In this document: in pieces, positions 49,737 through 59,919 of the stretch
Numbering within the stretch: the first letter of the stretch is position 1
Layout: every line of letters starts with the position of its first letter
Source of the DNA: AG-12 sp027339635
Lineage (GTDB): Bacteria > Chloroflexota > Dormibacteria > Aeolococcales > Bog-877
DNA length: 64,000 bases
Assembly: GCA_027339635.1 (NCBI GenBank)
Contig: DAHWNZ010000002.1
Coordinates: 28,488-92,487 of the forward strand
Direction of reading: 5' to 3'
Position numbers and translations under genes: made by a program
Notes under the pieces: generated by a model
What the model was told of the DNA's origin: nothing
Seen by the model: only the letters and a program-made list of their open reading frames with translations
The model's database searches: none

Positions 49737-51548
49737 GTGCTTGAATACATCCTCGCCGCACCAACGCGCTACCTGCTGTTCACCGGCAAGGGCGGCGTGG
49801 GTAAGACCTCCATCTCTAGCGCGGTGGCGGTGGCCCTGGCGGACCGGGGGGCGCGGGTGCTGCTGGTCAGCACCGACCCGGCTTCCAACCTCAGCGAGGT
49901 GCTCGGCACATCACTGGGCGGCGAGCCGAAGCAGGTCGCAGGAGTGGATAGGCTCTTCGGGCTCGACATCGATCCTCTGGCGGCGGCAGCCGCCTACCGG
50001 GAGCGAGTGGTCGGCCCTTACCGAGGGACGCTCCCGCCCCAGGTGATCGCGGGCATTGAAGAGCAGCTCTCGGGCTCATGCACAGTGGAGATTGCCGCCT
50101 TTGATCAGTTCACCGAGCTCCTCGCGGATCCCCGGGGTTTTGACCACGTGGTGTTCGACACCGCGCCGACCGGTCACACCCTGCGGATGCTCTCCCTACC
50201 AGGGGCGTGGACAAGCTACCTGGACGGCAATCAGGTCGGCGTCACTTGCGTCGGGCCCCTGGCGGGGCTGACCCAGCAGCGCGCTCGCTACCGGGCCGCG
50301 CTCTCCGCTCTGCGCGACTCTGGCACGGCCACGCTGGCGCTGGTGACACGGCCCGACGCCGGAGCCCTGTCGGAGGCCTCCCGAGCCAGTGAAGAGCTGG
50401 CGGCAGAGGGCCTGACCAACCAGCTCCTGGTGCTGAATGGGGTCTTTCCCATCTCCGCTAGCGAGCCAGCGGGAGACCCCGTGGCGGTGGCCTACACCTC
50501 CCGCCAGAGGTCAGCTCTGGCAACGATGCCCCAGAGCCTCGGCCAGCTTCCCCGGGAGGAGGTTTGCCTGCAGCAGAACCCCCCGCTGGGGCCGGCAGGC
50601 CTTCGAAGCTTGCTCGCACCGGGCGACACTCCCACGGCGCCGAGACCAGGGGGGCAAACAGACGAGCGTTCCTTAGGGGCTGGCTTTGAGCCCCTGGTTG
50701 AGAGCCTTGTCGCAAGCAGGCGCGGGCTGGTGATGACGATGGGCAAGGGGGGCGTGGGCAAGACGACGGTGGCCGCAAGTCTGGCCCTGGCCGTCGCTCG
50801 TCGCGGGGTGCCCGTGGTGCTGTCCACCACCGATCCCGCCGCGCATCTGGAGCAAACCCTGGGCGACTCCGACGAGCTGCCGCCCGCGCTCGTCGTGGAG
50901 CGAATCGACCCGGAAGCGGCGACCGCCGCCTACACAGCGGAGGTGCTGACATCTGCGGGCGCCCGGCTTGAGGGGTCCGCTCGAGATGTGCTCCTGGAGG
51001 ACCTGCGGTCTCCCTGCACCCAGGAGATTGCGGTCTTTCGCGAGTTCGCCAAGACCGTGGCCCGTGCCGAAGACAGGGTCGTGGTGCTGGACACCGCTCC
51101 CAGCGGTCACACCCTGCTCCTGCTCGACGCGGCCCGCACCTTTCGCCAGGAGGTGAGCCGTCGGGCGGACGAACTACCGGTGGAGGTCGAGCGGCTTCTA
51201 GACCGCTTGAGCGACCGAGACTACACAAGGGTACTGGTGGTCACTCTGGCGGAGCCGACACCGGTCCACGAGGCCCAGGCCCTGCAGGAGGACCTGCTCC
51301 GGGCGGGTATCGCACCGATGGCCTGGGTGATCAACCAAAGTTTGCTGGCGTCAGCCACCAGAGATCCGCTCTTGGCGCAGATCGCCAGCCATGAGAGCAG
51401 GTGGTTCGACGTGGTCAGGGACCTCTGTCAGACCGTGTTCGTGGTGCCCTGGCAGGTTACTCCGCCGGTCGGGGTGGCGGGTCTTCTGACGCTGGCCGGC
51501 CAGAGACTGTCGGGAGCCACCAGGTTGGCCGAGCCGGTGCCTAGGTGA
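49737..51548 (+). CDS. arsA: ArsA arsenite/antimonite-translocating ATPase (two-domain)
   Basis: About 603 residues with two tandem A1/A2 halves. Each half has a deviant Walker A GKGGVGKT (17-24 and 336-343) and the DTAP(T/S)GHT motif. Metal-binding cysteines are present at positions equivalent to R773 ArsA Cys113, Cys172 and Cys422: Cys115 in SCTVEIAAFDQF, Cys171 in GVTCVGPLAGL and Cys427 in PCTQEIAVFREF. It hydrolyses ATP to drive arsenite out through ArsB. The start GTG 49737 lies 10 bases after arsD; a longer open frame runs back through arsD and is not real. Confidence 0.95.
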   Translation: MLEYILAAPTRYLLFTGKGGVGKTSISSAVAVALADRGARVLLVSTDPASNLSEVLGTSLGGEPKQVAGVDRLFGLDIDPLAAAAAYRERVVGPYRGTLPPQVIAGIEEQLSGSCTVEIAAFDQFTELLADPRGFDHVVFDTAPTGHTLRMLSLPGAWTSYLDGNQVGVTCVGPLAGLTQQRARYRAALSALRDSGTATLALVTRPDAGALSEASRASEELAAEGLTNQLLVLNGVFPISASEPAGDPVAVAYTSRQRSALATMPQSLGQLPREEVCLQQNPPLGPAGLRSLLAPGDTPTAPRPGGQTDERSLGAGFEPLVESLVASRRGLVMTMGKGGVGKTTVAASLALAVARRGVPVVLSTTDPAAHLEQTLGDSDELPPALVVERIDPEAATAAYTAEVLTSAGARLEGSARDVLLEDLRSPCTQEIAVFREFAKTVARAEDRVVVLDTAPSGHTLLLLDAARTFRQEVSRRADELPVEVERLLDRLSDRDYTRVLVVTLAEPTPVHEAQALQEDLLRAGIAPMAWVINQSLLASATRDPLLAQIASHESRWFDVVRDLCQTVFVVPWQVTPPVGVAGLLTLAGQRLSGATRLAEPVPR

Positions 51549-51687
51549 TTAGGCCAGCCCCACCATACCCGGCGGGCACAGACGGCCCAGGTGCCTGGAC
51601 TGGTCCTGGGAGACAGATGGCGCCGGGGTCGCTGCCGTCAAAGACAACGCCAGATGGCGGCCCCAGGCAGCCACCGTATTCACAGGC

Positions 51688-53009
51688 TTGCTGAGCGGCG
51701 TTCCCCTCACGGCGGCGGCAACCGCCATCTTCCTCTGCACTCTGACCCTGGTAATCGTGCAGCCGCGCGGGATTTCCATAGGCTGGTGGGCTGGTGGAGG
51801 TGCCCTGCTGACCCTGGGGATCGGAGTCGACCAGCTGGCCAATGTGGCGGCGGTCTGGGGGATTGTTTGGAACGCCACGGCCACGTTCGTGGCCGTCATC
51901 GTGATCTCCTTGGTGCTGGATGGCGCCGGCTTTTTCGAGTGGGCGGCGCTCCGGGTGCTCCGCGCCGCCCACGGCCACACCCTGCGAGCCTTCTTCTTCG
52001 CGATTCTGCTGGGGGCGCTGGTGGCGGCAATGTTCGCCAACGACGGCGCGGCCCTCATCATCACGCCCATCGTCTACCAGCAAATGCGGGTGCTCGGCTT
52101 CACCCGCCAGCAGTCACTGCCTTTCGTCATGGCCGCCGGGTTCATCGCGGACACCGCCAGCCTGCCGCTTGTCGTGTCCAATCTGGTGAATATCGTGAGC
52201 GCGAACTATTTTCACATTGGCTTCGTCACCTACGCCGCGACGATGCTTCCGGTCGATCTGGTCAGTTGCGGTGCCAGCATGCTGGTGCTCTACTTGTATT
52301 ACCGGCGAGCCCTGCCGCCACGGTACGAAGTGGCGGCACTGCCTCCCCCTTCCGCCGCGATCCGCGATTGCCGCCTGTTCAAAGCCGGTTGGGTCTTCCT
52401 TCTGCTGCTGCTAGCGGGTTATCTTGTTTCGGAACCGCTGCACCTGCCAGTCTCCCTCTTCGCAGCTACGGGGGCTGCGGGCCTGATTTTGCTCGCGCGG
52501 GGCTCGGCCACGCTCTCCGCCGCGGGGATTCTGCGCCGCGCCCCTTGGACCATAGTGGTGTTCTCCCTGGGCATGTATCTGGTGGTTTATGGTTTGCGAA
52601 ATGCTGGCCTCACCAACTATCTGAGCCAGGGCTTGAGTCACGTGCAAGCGGCGGGGATCGTTCCCTCAGCGTGGTCGTTGGGCTGGGAGCTGAGCTCCTG
52701 TCGGCCGTCATGAACAACATGCCCACGGTACTGGTGGGCGCCCTGGCCGTCTCCGGAGCAGGCTTGCACGGCCTGCCCCGCGCCGCGACGGTCTACGCCA
52801 ACGTGATCGGCTGCGACCTGGGGCCGAAGTTCACTCCCATCGGGTCCCTGGCGACGCTGCTGTGGCTGCATGTGCTGGAGAGCAAGGGGATGAAGATAGG
52901 CTGGGCCAGCTACCTCCGTACAGGATTCGTACTCACAGTCCCGGTCCTGACGCTGACGCTGCTGGCCCTGGCGGGCTGGATGTTGTTGATTCGTCCCGGC
53001 ACCGGCTGA
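51688..53009 (+). pseudogene. arsB: ArsB arsenite permease, split by a -1 frameshift
   Basis: Two frames make one ArsB of about 440 residues. 51688 to about 52665 encodes the first ten helices or so, with TLTLVIVQPRGISIGWW, FANDGAALIITPIVYQQ, GFIADTASLPLVVSNL and VIFS-like VVFSLGMYLVVYGLRNAGLT. The second part, from about 52666 to 53009, continues with MNNMPTVLVGALAVSG, VIGCDLGPKFTPIGSLATLLW and WASYLRTGF. The break is a -1 shift at 52653-52666, with a GGGG or CCC run at the site; one extra base restores the full frame. No programmed-frameshift heptamer is apparent. The start is TTG 51688, 139 bases after arsA, without a clear Shine-Dalgarno sequence. Either a sequencing error or a recent null mutation. 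Confidence 0.85.
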
Positions 53010-53222
53010 GCGGAACAACACCGAGATCACCCGCTCCCTGGTGGGCCTGGCACGGCTCGGTGTGAACCCACCGACGGCCCCCTGCATGACAAGATGGGCC
53101 CCTTCATCAGCGGCCCTGGGGCGATGGCGACTGCCGGAGTACGGCTCGCGCCTTGGCGTTGTGATCTCCCTACCCATTTCGGTGGCCCCAACCGAGCCGC
53201 GTGTCACGATCTGGTGTTGCGT

Positions 53223-55058
53223 TCACGCGACCGGCCAGTCCGTGTTCGGTAGCGCCCGGGTGCCCGGCGCTGGTCCCGGTGCCTCCGCCCTACGCAGGGC
53301 ATCGGCCACCAGCGACAGCGCATGTTCTCTGGTGGCAAGCTCTTGGCGGACTCGCGCGGACGCGGTGTCGCCCTCGGCACGCAAGTCCTCAGCAAATGTC
53401 ACCGCCTGCCGCACCGTGCGCTCGGCTCCTTCCAAAGCCTGGGCCATCCCGTGGCGCCACTCCCTCTCCCTGGCAGCAAGCCTCTCGACCACGTCATGGT
53501 GCACACGCCCGCAGTGCCGATCCACCAGTTCCAGGCCGCGGCGCAGAGCATGCTTCTGCGCCCAAACCACTCCCACCCGCCCGGGGGCCATTCCCTGCAG
53601 CGCTGTGGAGATACGCTCAAGCGCAAGCTCGGGTTGCTCGATGAGCAGCAGGCGGCGACTGCTCGGCTCCAGGTCGGTGGGCAGACTGAGCTCGTCCAGG
53701 TCCACCTCGAAAACCTCGGACGCGACTCTGACAACCTTGCCGGCAAGCGCGTTGACCCGCGCCTCATGGCGCTGCGCCACCTCGGCCAGGCCCGCCCCCA
53801 GGTCTTCCTCCAACCGCTCGATCCAGCGGGAAAGCTCGGAACGGATCACGGCGGCCAACACCTCCCCCAGTCTTTCCCGCAGCTTTGCTCGACCCTTGGC
53901 GACCTGCTGGGAGACCTCCGCTCGTATCAACTCCTCCCCTTCGCTGCGAAACCGGCCGATCAAGGGGTCAACGGTTGTGCTCAGCAGCCGTCTCATATCG
54001 GCAGCCAAGACCTCCTCAGCCTCGACCGTCTGCCGGGCTACCTCGCTCAAGCGCTCGGCGAGAACGGCGACTCTCCGCTCCAGTTCCGCGGCCGAGAGGT
54101 TCATCGCAGCCTCCTGGACCGCGAGCCCCCGCCGCTGCTGGACAAGCGATCGCGCCGCCACCGAGTGCGCTCTCTGCAACAGGAACCGCCCGCGATCCTC
54201 GACCAAGAAGCGGTCGAGGGCGCGTTCCAGGTCGGAGAAGCCCTGGTCGCGAAGGCGGGCGGAGATGGGAAAGAGGGGCGGGTCCTGATCCCCCACCGCC
54301 TGTGCGAGAACCGAGCGGACAAACGCCACCGACTGCCTGAGCTCGGACTCCGACAGGAGGTCGACCTTGTTCAGCGCGAATGTCAGATGGGAGACGTGGC
54401 TGCGCACCTCGGCCAGGAAGTCGAGCTCCGCATGACTGGCCGGGCTGTCGACGGAGAGCAGGAACACAGCCGCGTCGGCCTCCCGCAGGATGGCGTAGGC
54501 GGCCGCTGTGTTGTGCGCATGGCTCGAACCTATCCCAGGAGTGTCGATCAGGATCACCCCCGATTCGAGCAGATGAGCGGGATGCTCCACCTGCACCCCC
54601 GCGACTCCCTTACGGTTGCCCGGGTTCCCCACCTCCGTGGCGTACGCGGGCAGCTCCTTCAGAGTCACTTCCAGGTGCGATGTGCCCCCGAGATCCACCA
54701 GCACGCGGGGCCTTTTCCCATAGCGCACCGAGAGAGGGACCGAGGTCATCGGGATGACCCCCACGGGCATCACCTCGGCACGAAGCAAGGAGTTGATCAG
54801 AGTGCTCTTGCCACGTTTGAACTCCCCAAGGACGGCGAGGGTCAGCCGCCCGGCCAAAAGCCTCTCGGCGGCCTCGTGAATGGTCCTGGCCTCGACCGGG
54901 TCGCCGCCGGCTAGGGCGAGATCCCCGAGCCTCTCCAGGGCTTGCGTCAGTTCCTCCTTCTGGTGCCGCCATTCGCGCAGCGCCGACTCGGAGTCCTGGC
55001 CGGCTTGCTTGAGCTGCCAGGGTGACGACGACCCCAAAGCACAGTCCTCGTGAGCCAT
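53223..55058 (-). CDS. Dynamin-like GTPase
   Basis: A 611-residue dynamin-superfamily GTPase. The G1 P-loop is GEFKRGKS (78-85), G3 is DTPGIGSSHAHN, and G4 is NKVD, with a Gly-rich linker VGNPGNRKG between. The C-terminal two-thirds is a long helical stalk with many Arg/Glu heptads and no obvious transmembrane helix, so membrane contact would be by an amphipathic patch. Bacterial dynamins remodel membranes, for example in cytokinesis or phage response. It is a single gene with its own 5' flank; the neighbouring MFS gene (55154 on, same strand) is 95 bases upstream. Confidence 0.88.
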   Translation of the reverse strand: MAHEDCALGSSSPWQLKQAGQDSESALREWRHQKEELTQALERLGDLALAGGDPVEARTIHEAAERLLAGRLTLAVLGEFKRGKSTLINSLLRAEVMPVGVIPMTSVPLSVRYGKRPRVLVDLGGTSHLEVTLKELPAYATEVGNPGNRKGVAGVQVEHPAHLLESGVILIDTPGIGSSHAHNTAAAYAILREADAAVFLLSVDSPASHAELDFLAEVRSHVSHLTFALNKVDLLSESELRQSVAFVRSVLAQAVGDQDPPLFPISARLRDQGFSDLERALDRFLVEDRGRFLLQRAHSVAARSLVQQRRGLAVQEAAMNLSAAELERRVAVLAERLSEVARQTVEAEEVLAADMRRLLSTTVDPLIGRFRSEGEELIRAEVSQQVAKGRAKLRERLGEVLAAVIRSELSRWIERLEEDLGAGLAEVAQRHEARVNALAGKVVRVASEVFEVDLDELSLPTDLEPSSRRLLLIEQPELALERISTALQGMAPGRVGVVWAQKHALRRGLELVDRHCGRVHHDVVERLAAREREWRHGMAQALEGAERTVRQAVTFAEDLRAEGDTASARVRQELATREHALSLVADALRRAEAPGPAPGTRALPNTDWPVA

Positions 55059-55153
55059 GACGACCTCTGGGTTTTGACCTTCTACCAGCAGAAGCCATCA
55101 GCTGGGATTCCCAGCGAAGGCGGGCCTCATCGCCAGTCTCGACTGTATCAGAC

Positions 55154-56446
55154 TCAGTCGCGAGGACCAGATCCGGGCCGGGCCGTCGCTCTCTCTCGGC
55201 CACGACGCAGAACGTCGAACGCGAGCACGCTGATGAGGGACAGCAGCATCCACCCCGCGGCGTATGCGAAGCCGACGCTCGGAGACACCGTCACGTACAG
55301 GATGCCGACCACCGTCGATGATGTCAGGTCCCCGATCGCCTGGGTTGCCCCCAGGATCCCGTAGCCGCTGCCGCGCAGGGAATCGGGAAGGAGGCGGGCG
55401 AAGAGGGTCGACTCCGCGGTCTCGGCCAGGCCGATTCCGCTGCCGGCCAGGGCGAACGCCAAAAGTAGGGCCAGGGGAGACCGCAACTGCGCAGCGAAAC
55501 CAAAATAGGCCAGAACGTATAGACCAGCGCCGGTGGCGAACACCGCGCGAGCGTCGCCCCGGTCCAGCCAGTGACCTCCCCCGAAGGCGACCACCGCTCC
55601 GACGGCGTTGTGCCCGCTGTAGAGCAGAATCGCCAGCAGGGTGGCGAAGGCAAGGGTGGTCGCGCCGTTGTGAAGCAGTTGGGTGGCACGCAAGATGAGA
55701 AGCGTGGTGGCTACGTTGCCCAGCTCGAACAGGGCAATGGGAATCAGCGCTCGCAGCACCCCGGCCTGGCGCATCGCCCCCAGCTCCAGGCGCACCCGCC
55801 GCGGGACCAGGCTCGTTCCCTGGCGCCGCGCCTCCCGGGCAGCGACCGAGATGGCGACAGCGGCCAGTGCACCGGGGATGAAGGCGAAGTAAATGGCCGG
55901 TCGGATGCCGACCCAAGCCACCAGTCCGGCGGCGAGCAGGGGACCTACCACGGCCCCCAGGTTGTCGCCGGCCCGCTCCAACCCGAAGGCCCTGCCGAAT
56001 CCCTGGGATGGTGCCAAGGAGGCGAGCAGGCTGTCCCGGGCCGGCGACCGCATGCCCCTGGAGGTCCAGGCCAACGCGCGCAGCACCCCCACCTGCCAGG
56101 CGGCGACGCACAGGCCGATCGCGCCGGTCGCAAATGCAGTTCCCAGATAACCGCTGCTGGCCAGCCTGCCCCGCAGCTTGCCGTCGTTGGCGAGTGGCCC
56201 GGACAGGAACTTGGCGACGCCTGTCAGGGCGTCGCTGAGCCCCTCGATGAGCCCCAAGGTGGCGGCGCTGGAATGAAGCGTCGAGACCAGAAAGCTCGGC
56301 AGGATCGCCGTGGCAATCTCATGTCCGGAGTCGGAGAAGAAGCTCGTGAGGCCGACACTGGCCACCCCTCGGCTCAGCCACCCGGTTCGACCCGGCGTCG
56401 GGTTCACCTCCTCTGCCGGCTGACCGTCCTGTCCCTCCGGGCTCAT
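55154..56446 (-). CDS. MFS transporter
   Basis: A 430-residue protein with twelve hydrophobic helices of the major facilitator superfamily. The first loop carries FLSGPLANDGKLRGR and the second-half equivalent RSPLALLLAFALAGSGIGLAET; RSPARDSLLASLAPSQGFGRAFGLERAGDN is a longer helical stretch typical of the drug-efflux or 'MFS_1' group. A Pro-rich basic N-terminus precedes the first helix. Substrate unknown. It runs in the same direction as the dynamin-like gene, and is opposite to nothing upstream until the alcohol dehydrogenase gene. Confidence 0.86.
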   Translation of the reverse strand: MSPEGQDGQPAEEVNPTPGRTGWLSRGVASVGLTSFFSDSGHEIATAILPSFLVSTLHSSAATLGLIEGLSDALTGVAKFLSGPLANDGKLRGRLASSGYLGTAFATGAIGLCVAAWQVGVLRALAWTSRGMRSPARDSLLASLAPSQGFGRAFGLERAGDNLGAVVGPLLAAGLVAWVGIRPAIYFAFIPGALAAVAISVAAREARRQGTSLVPRRVRLELGAMRQAGVLRALIPIALFELGNVATTLLILRATQLLHNGATTLAFATLLAILLYSGHNAVGAVVAFGGGHWLDRGDARAVFATGAGLYVLAYFGFAAQLRSPLALLLAFALAGSGIGLAETAESTLFARLLPDSLRGSGYGILGATQAIGDLTSSTVVGILYVTVSPSVGFAYAAGWMLLSLISVLAFDVLRRGRERATARPGSGPRD

Positions 56447-56518
56447 CGCTTCAGGACATCCTGAGCGGCCATCCGAGCTTGGTTCGGCGTCGGCGTCGTC
56501 AGCGACCCCGGATCACGC

Positions 56519-57562
56519 TCAGCCGACCAAGACCACCAGCTTGCCCGTGAAGTCCCCCGACTCGAGCTTGGCGAACGCACTGCGCACATCGCCCAGGCCG
56601 ACCGTTGAGTCGATCAGGGGATGGATCCCGGACGCCTCGACCATGGCCAGGAGCGAGCGGAATTCCTGCCTGGTCCCCATGGTGGATCCGAGCACCTGCA
56701 GCTGGCGCCAGAACACCCGGCGTAGATCCGCGGGAGGGTCGGCGCCGCCGGTGGCGCCAGCCACGACTATGGCGCCGCCGCGCCGCAACGAGCGCAGGCT
56801 CGTCCCCCAGGTTGGCTCGCCCACCGACTCGATCACCGCGTCGACTCCCTCGCCCTGGGTGAAGGAGAGCACCTCGGAAACACCCTCGCGGCCGGGGCCG
56901 ACCGTCTTGTGCACCCCCCGCGCCTCGGCGGCCTGACGCTTCAGGGTGGAACGGCTGGCGACGATGACGCGCAGGCCGCTTCCCAGAGCCAGCCGCTCTG
57001 CCGCAGTCGAGAGGCCGCCGCCCGCTCCCTGGATGAGGATGGTGTCTCCGGGCTTGACCCTGGCCTTGGTGAACAGCATGCGATAGGCAGTCAGATAGGA
57101 GGTTGGCAGGCAGGCGCACTCCGCGGCCGACAGTCCCTTAGGAGCCGGGAAAATGTTGAGGGCCGGCACAACGCAGTACTCAGCCAGGGTGCCCTCCAGG
57201 GCCCCCTCGGTGAGCAGGGCGAAGTGACGGCAGTAGGTCTCATCCGCGCCGAGACAGGCGTGGCACCTGCCGCAGGTGACAACTGCATGAGCGACCACGA
57301 CGGTCCCCAGCGGCAGGACCTCCTCTGTTCCGGGCCCGTAGGAATCGACCCGGCCGACCACATCACACCCCAGGGTCCTCGGGTAGCTTTGGGGGGGTGC
57401 TCCGACTCCCCTGAGGGTCCACAGGTCGTGGTGGTTCAAGGCGGCGGCGGTCACCGCGAGACGGACAAACCCCTGGCCGGGGTCGGGCAGCGGACGTTCT
57501 CCCACCTCCAGTTTGTCCAGGGGACGGGCGCCGTCAGCGCCGGTAGCGTAGGCGGCCAACAT
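56519..57562 (-). CDS. Zinc-binding alcohol dehydrogenase (MDR family)
   Basis: A 347-residue medium-chain dehydrogenase/reductase. N-terminal GroES-like domain has HDLWTLRGVG, GCDVVGRV and the structural zinc site CGRCHACLGADETYC; the Rossmann domain has GAGGGLSTAAERLAL. It resembles the crotonyl-CoA reductase/quinone oxidoreductase-like group with zinc. GGAGGTG precedes ATG 57562. Substrate not determinable. It is convergent to nothing and divergent to the HAAS-domain membrane protein gene (258-base gap). Confidence 0.88.
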   Translation of the reverse strand: MLAAYATGADGARPLDKLEVGERPLPDPGQGFVRLAVTAAALNHHDLWTLRGVGAPPQSYPRTLGCDVVGRVDSYGPGTEEVLPLGTVVVAHAVVTCGRCHACLGADETYCRHFALLTEGALEGTLAEYCVVPALNIFPAPKGLSAAECACLPTSYLTAYRMLFTKARVKPGDTILIQGAGGGLSTAAERLALGSGLRVIVASRSTLKRQAAEARGVHKTVGPGREGVSEVLSFTQGEGVDAVIESVGEPTWGTSLRSLRRGGAIVVAGATGGADPPADLRRVFWRQLQVLGSTMGTRQEFRSLLAMVEASGIHPLIDSTVGLGDVRSAFAKLESGDFTGKLVVLVG

Positions 57563-57820
57563 GGCAGTGCACCTCCCAACCGCGGCGAACCCTCCACCGC
57601 TGGAGGGCCCCCTAGACCAACTGGTCCCAGTCTAGCCAAACCGGACCGGTCGGCCAAGCGACGGTCTCCATCTCGCCGGCGGCGAGCCAGCGGTCCCTGC
57701 CGCTAGATTCGGTTGCACCATCATGACAGGGAGAGCTCGGGATTCCAAGGCTGGCCACCTCATCCAAAGGCGCCTGAGGCGCGCTGCGCCGGAGCGATCG
57801 CCGGGGGCCGGTGGGGCCTG

Positions 57821-58417
57821 ATGTCGCAGGTGCATCCCGGGGAGCGGTTGGTTGCTGACTATCTCGCCCGGCTGGATCGAGAGCTGACCCGGCTTCCCGA
57901 GGCCGCTCGACGCCAGACCATGGAACAGATCAACTGCCGAATCAGGAAGGCGGATCTGAACCTGGAGGACGCTTTCGCAGTCGGCCTGCTGCTGGCCCAG
58001 ATCGGCAGCCCACGACAGGTCGCTGCCAGGGCGAAAGCGGTCACCGAGAGTGAGCACGCGGGCAGCGCGGACGCTCTCTGTCCCTGGCTGCTTCTGCTGG
58101 GCGGCTTCGTCTTCATCATAGGTTGGTTTCTCGGGGCGGGGCTGCTCTGGTCATCGCCGACGTGGACCACCCGGGACAAGCTGTTAGGCACCTTGATCTG
58201 GCCGGGGGGGCTGGCAGCGCTGGTGGTGCTGGGCAGTTTCTTGGAAGCGACCAGCGCGTGTGGCGGAGCCGCCGCGTCCGGCCATCAGGTAGGCGCTCAC
58301 TGTGCACTGACCCGGCTCGGTTTGGCCCCGGCGGCGGTCATCCCTCTGGTCGCAGTCCTGGTCATCGCTCCGATCCTGGTTGCGATCCATCTGGAGCGCG
58401 TCCGGCGGCGAGCCTGA
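57821..58417 (+). CDS. HAAS-domain membrane protein
   Basis: About 198 residues. The N-terminal 70 residues (YLARLDRELTRLPEAARRQ, then GLLLAQIGSPRQVAARA) form a HAAS (DUF1700-like) signalling helix bundle. Three hydrophobic helices follow: WLLLLGGFVFIIGWFLGAG, LIWPGGLAALVVLGSFL and VIPLVAVLVIAPILVAI. HAAS proteins are often encoded beside PadR or anti-sigma regulators; here the next gene is a PucR-type regulator. ATG 57821 is chosen because the domain begins there; an open frame extends to 57713. Function unknown. Confidence 0.72.
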   Translation: MSQVHPGERLVADYLARLDRELTRLPEAARRQTMEQINCRIRKADLNLEDAFAVGLLLAQIGSPRQVAARAKAVTESEHAGSADALCPWLLLLGGFVFIIGWFLGAGLLWSSPTWTTRDKLLGTLIWPGGLAALVVLGSFLEATSACGGAAASGHQVGAHCALTRLGLAPAAVIPLVAVLVIAPILVAIHLERVRRRA

Positions 58418-58568
58418 TGGCCTAGCGCACAGCGGACCCGGACCTCCCGGGTCGCCCTCGCGCCTTCCGGCGACGACCGCCGTCCCCCTGATCTATCCTC
58501 ATTCGCCAGTGACACTCACAACCCTTGAGCCGAGGCCCCGCCGCCGGAACCGACCCGGATACGAGGGG

Positions 58569-59807
58569 ATGCCCTCGGTCAGCCCGATCATCATCGAGTC
58601 ACTCCGGCGGCGCATGGACCGCGTCTCCCGGCGGATGGCGATCGAGATGGCCAGGACCATCCCGCTCGCTGAGGGTGTGGCCGGAGGCTCTGCCTTTGGC
58701 AGCGAGGTGTTGGCCGCCTGCCGCGAAGGGGTGGGCACGCTTCTCTCGCTGTGGGGCGAGGCTCGCCCACCTTCCCACCTCGAGCTGCAGCAGCTGTCGC
58801 GGATGGGTGGGCGGCTCGCCAGCACAGGTGTGCCCCTGGACGCGATCCTGCGGGCGTATCGTGTCGCCGCTCTGGTCATCTGGCAGCACGTCATCGAAGT
58901 GGTGCGAAACCATCCGGAGATCGACGCCCAGTCGGTGCTGACCGCGGTCGGGCCGCTCTTCGATTACCTCGACGCGATCAGCGTCGCCGTGAGCACCAGC
59001 TACCTTGAGACTCGCGAGAGGACCAGACGCGAACAGGACCGGCAGTACGATCAGTTCTTCGCCGAGGTCATCCAGGGCACCGCCGATCAGGACATGGTCG
59101 CGCGGGCCGCTGCTGGTGGCACGGTGTTGGAATTCCCCTATCAGGTGGTGGTGACCTCCGCCGAGGACACCACGGCCGAGGCGACAATCGCCACGGCGTG
59201 GATGGTCGTGGGGGCCCAGGTGGCCCTCAACCAGGCCAGTGTCGTCGCCCTGGTGCCCGCGACGGTGAAGGTGTCAACCCTTCAGCGCCTTCTGAGAGTC
59301 GCCGTGGGCACCGACCGGCTTCCGTGGAGCATGGCGTTCGGGCCAAGGGCCGGTGGCCTTGCTGACGTGCCCGGGGCCGTGCGATCCGCTCGGGATGCCC
59401 TGGCGGTGGGCCAGATCCTGATGCCGCGCGAGAATCTCTACGACGCCGCCAAGCTCCACCCATATCTGGGGTGGCTGCACGACCTTGGCGGCCTCAGGAG
59501 CTTCGTCGAGGACACCCTCGGCCCGATCCTGGCTCGAGAACAGGTTCGCAGCACTCCACTTCGCCTGACGCTTGAGGCTGTCCTGTCGGAGAGGGGGCTC
59601 TCCGAGGCCGCTCGGGCGCTCGGGGTCCACCGCCACACCCTCCTGTACCGCTTGGACCGGATTCAGAAGCTGGTCGGGCCCTGGGAGAAGGCCGACGACC
59701 GACTTCGTTTTGAGCTCGCGCTGCGCGGCTACCGCCTCCTCGACGGCTTGGGGGCACTGGAAAACCCGAGGCTGGCGGGTGCGGGTCGCAAGGCCGCCAT
59801 CGCCTAA
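58569..59807 (+). CDS. PucR family transcriptional regulator
   Basis: About 412 residues. The N-terminal helical region resembles an RsbT-antagonist-like sensor, then a middle GGDEF-like region, and a C-terminal HTH (ARALGVHRHTLLYRLDRI, about residues 360-377) of the PucR/CdaR type. Such proteins control purine, sugar-acid or amino-acid catabolism. ATG 58569 is 2 bases after GAGGGG; GTG 58509 is an alternative with a TATCCT -10-like box nine bases upstream. The gene stands alone; its target is not evident. Confidence 0.85.
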   Translation: MPSVSPIIIESLRRRMDRVSRRMAIEMARTIPLAEGVAGGSAFGSEVLAACREGVGTLLSLWGEARPPSHLELQQLSRMGGRLASTGVPLDAILRAYRVAALVIWQHVIEVVRNHPEIDAQSVLTAVGPLFDYLDAISVAVSTSYLETRERTRREQDRQYDQFFAEVIQGTADQDMVARAAAGGTVLEFPYQVVVTSAEDTTAEATIATAWMVVGAQVALNQASVVALVPATVKVSTLQRLLRVAVGTDRLPWSMAFGPRAGGLADVPGAVRSARDALAVGQILMPRENLYDAAKLHPYLGWLHDLGGLRSFVEDTLGPILAREQVRSTPLRLTLEAVLSERGLSEAARALGVHRHTLLYRLDRIQKLVGPWEKADDRLRFELALRGYRLLDGLGALENPRLAGAGRKAAIA

Positions 59808-59919
59808 CCCATCTGAGTCTAAGAATCAAGCCTTGAGAAGAACTCGTGATGGCGTTCCAAATGGTGGGGTGCGCGCGGGATACTGGAGGTCGATGGGCTG
59901 GCCAGACAGGAGGTAGAGA

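Noticed and set aside
51591..52650. Plus-strand frame over the first part of arsB
   Set aside because: Only its 3' end (after about 52666) encodes ArsB sequence; the rest is the wrong frame.
52653..52680. Programmed -1 frameshift in arsB
   Set aside because: No X XXY YYZ heptamer or clear downstream structure is visible, and ArsB is not known to use recoding.
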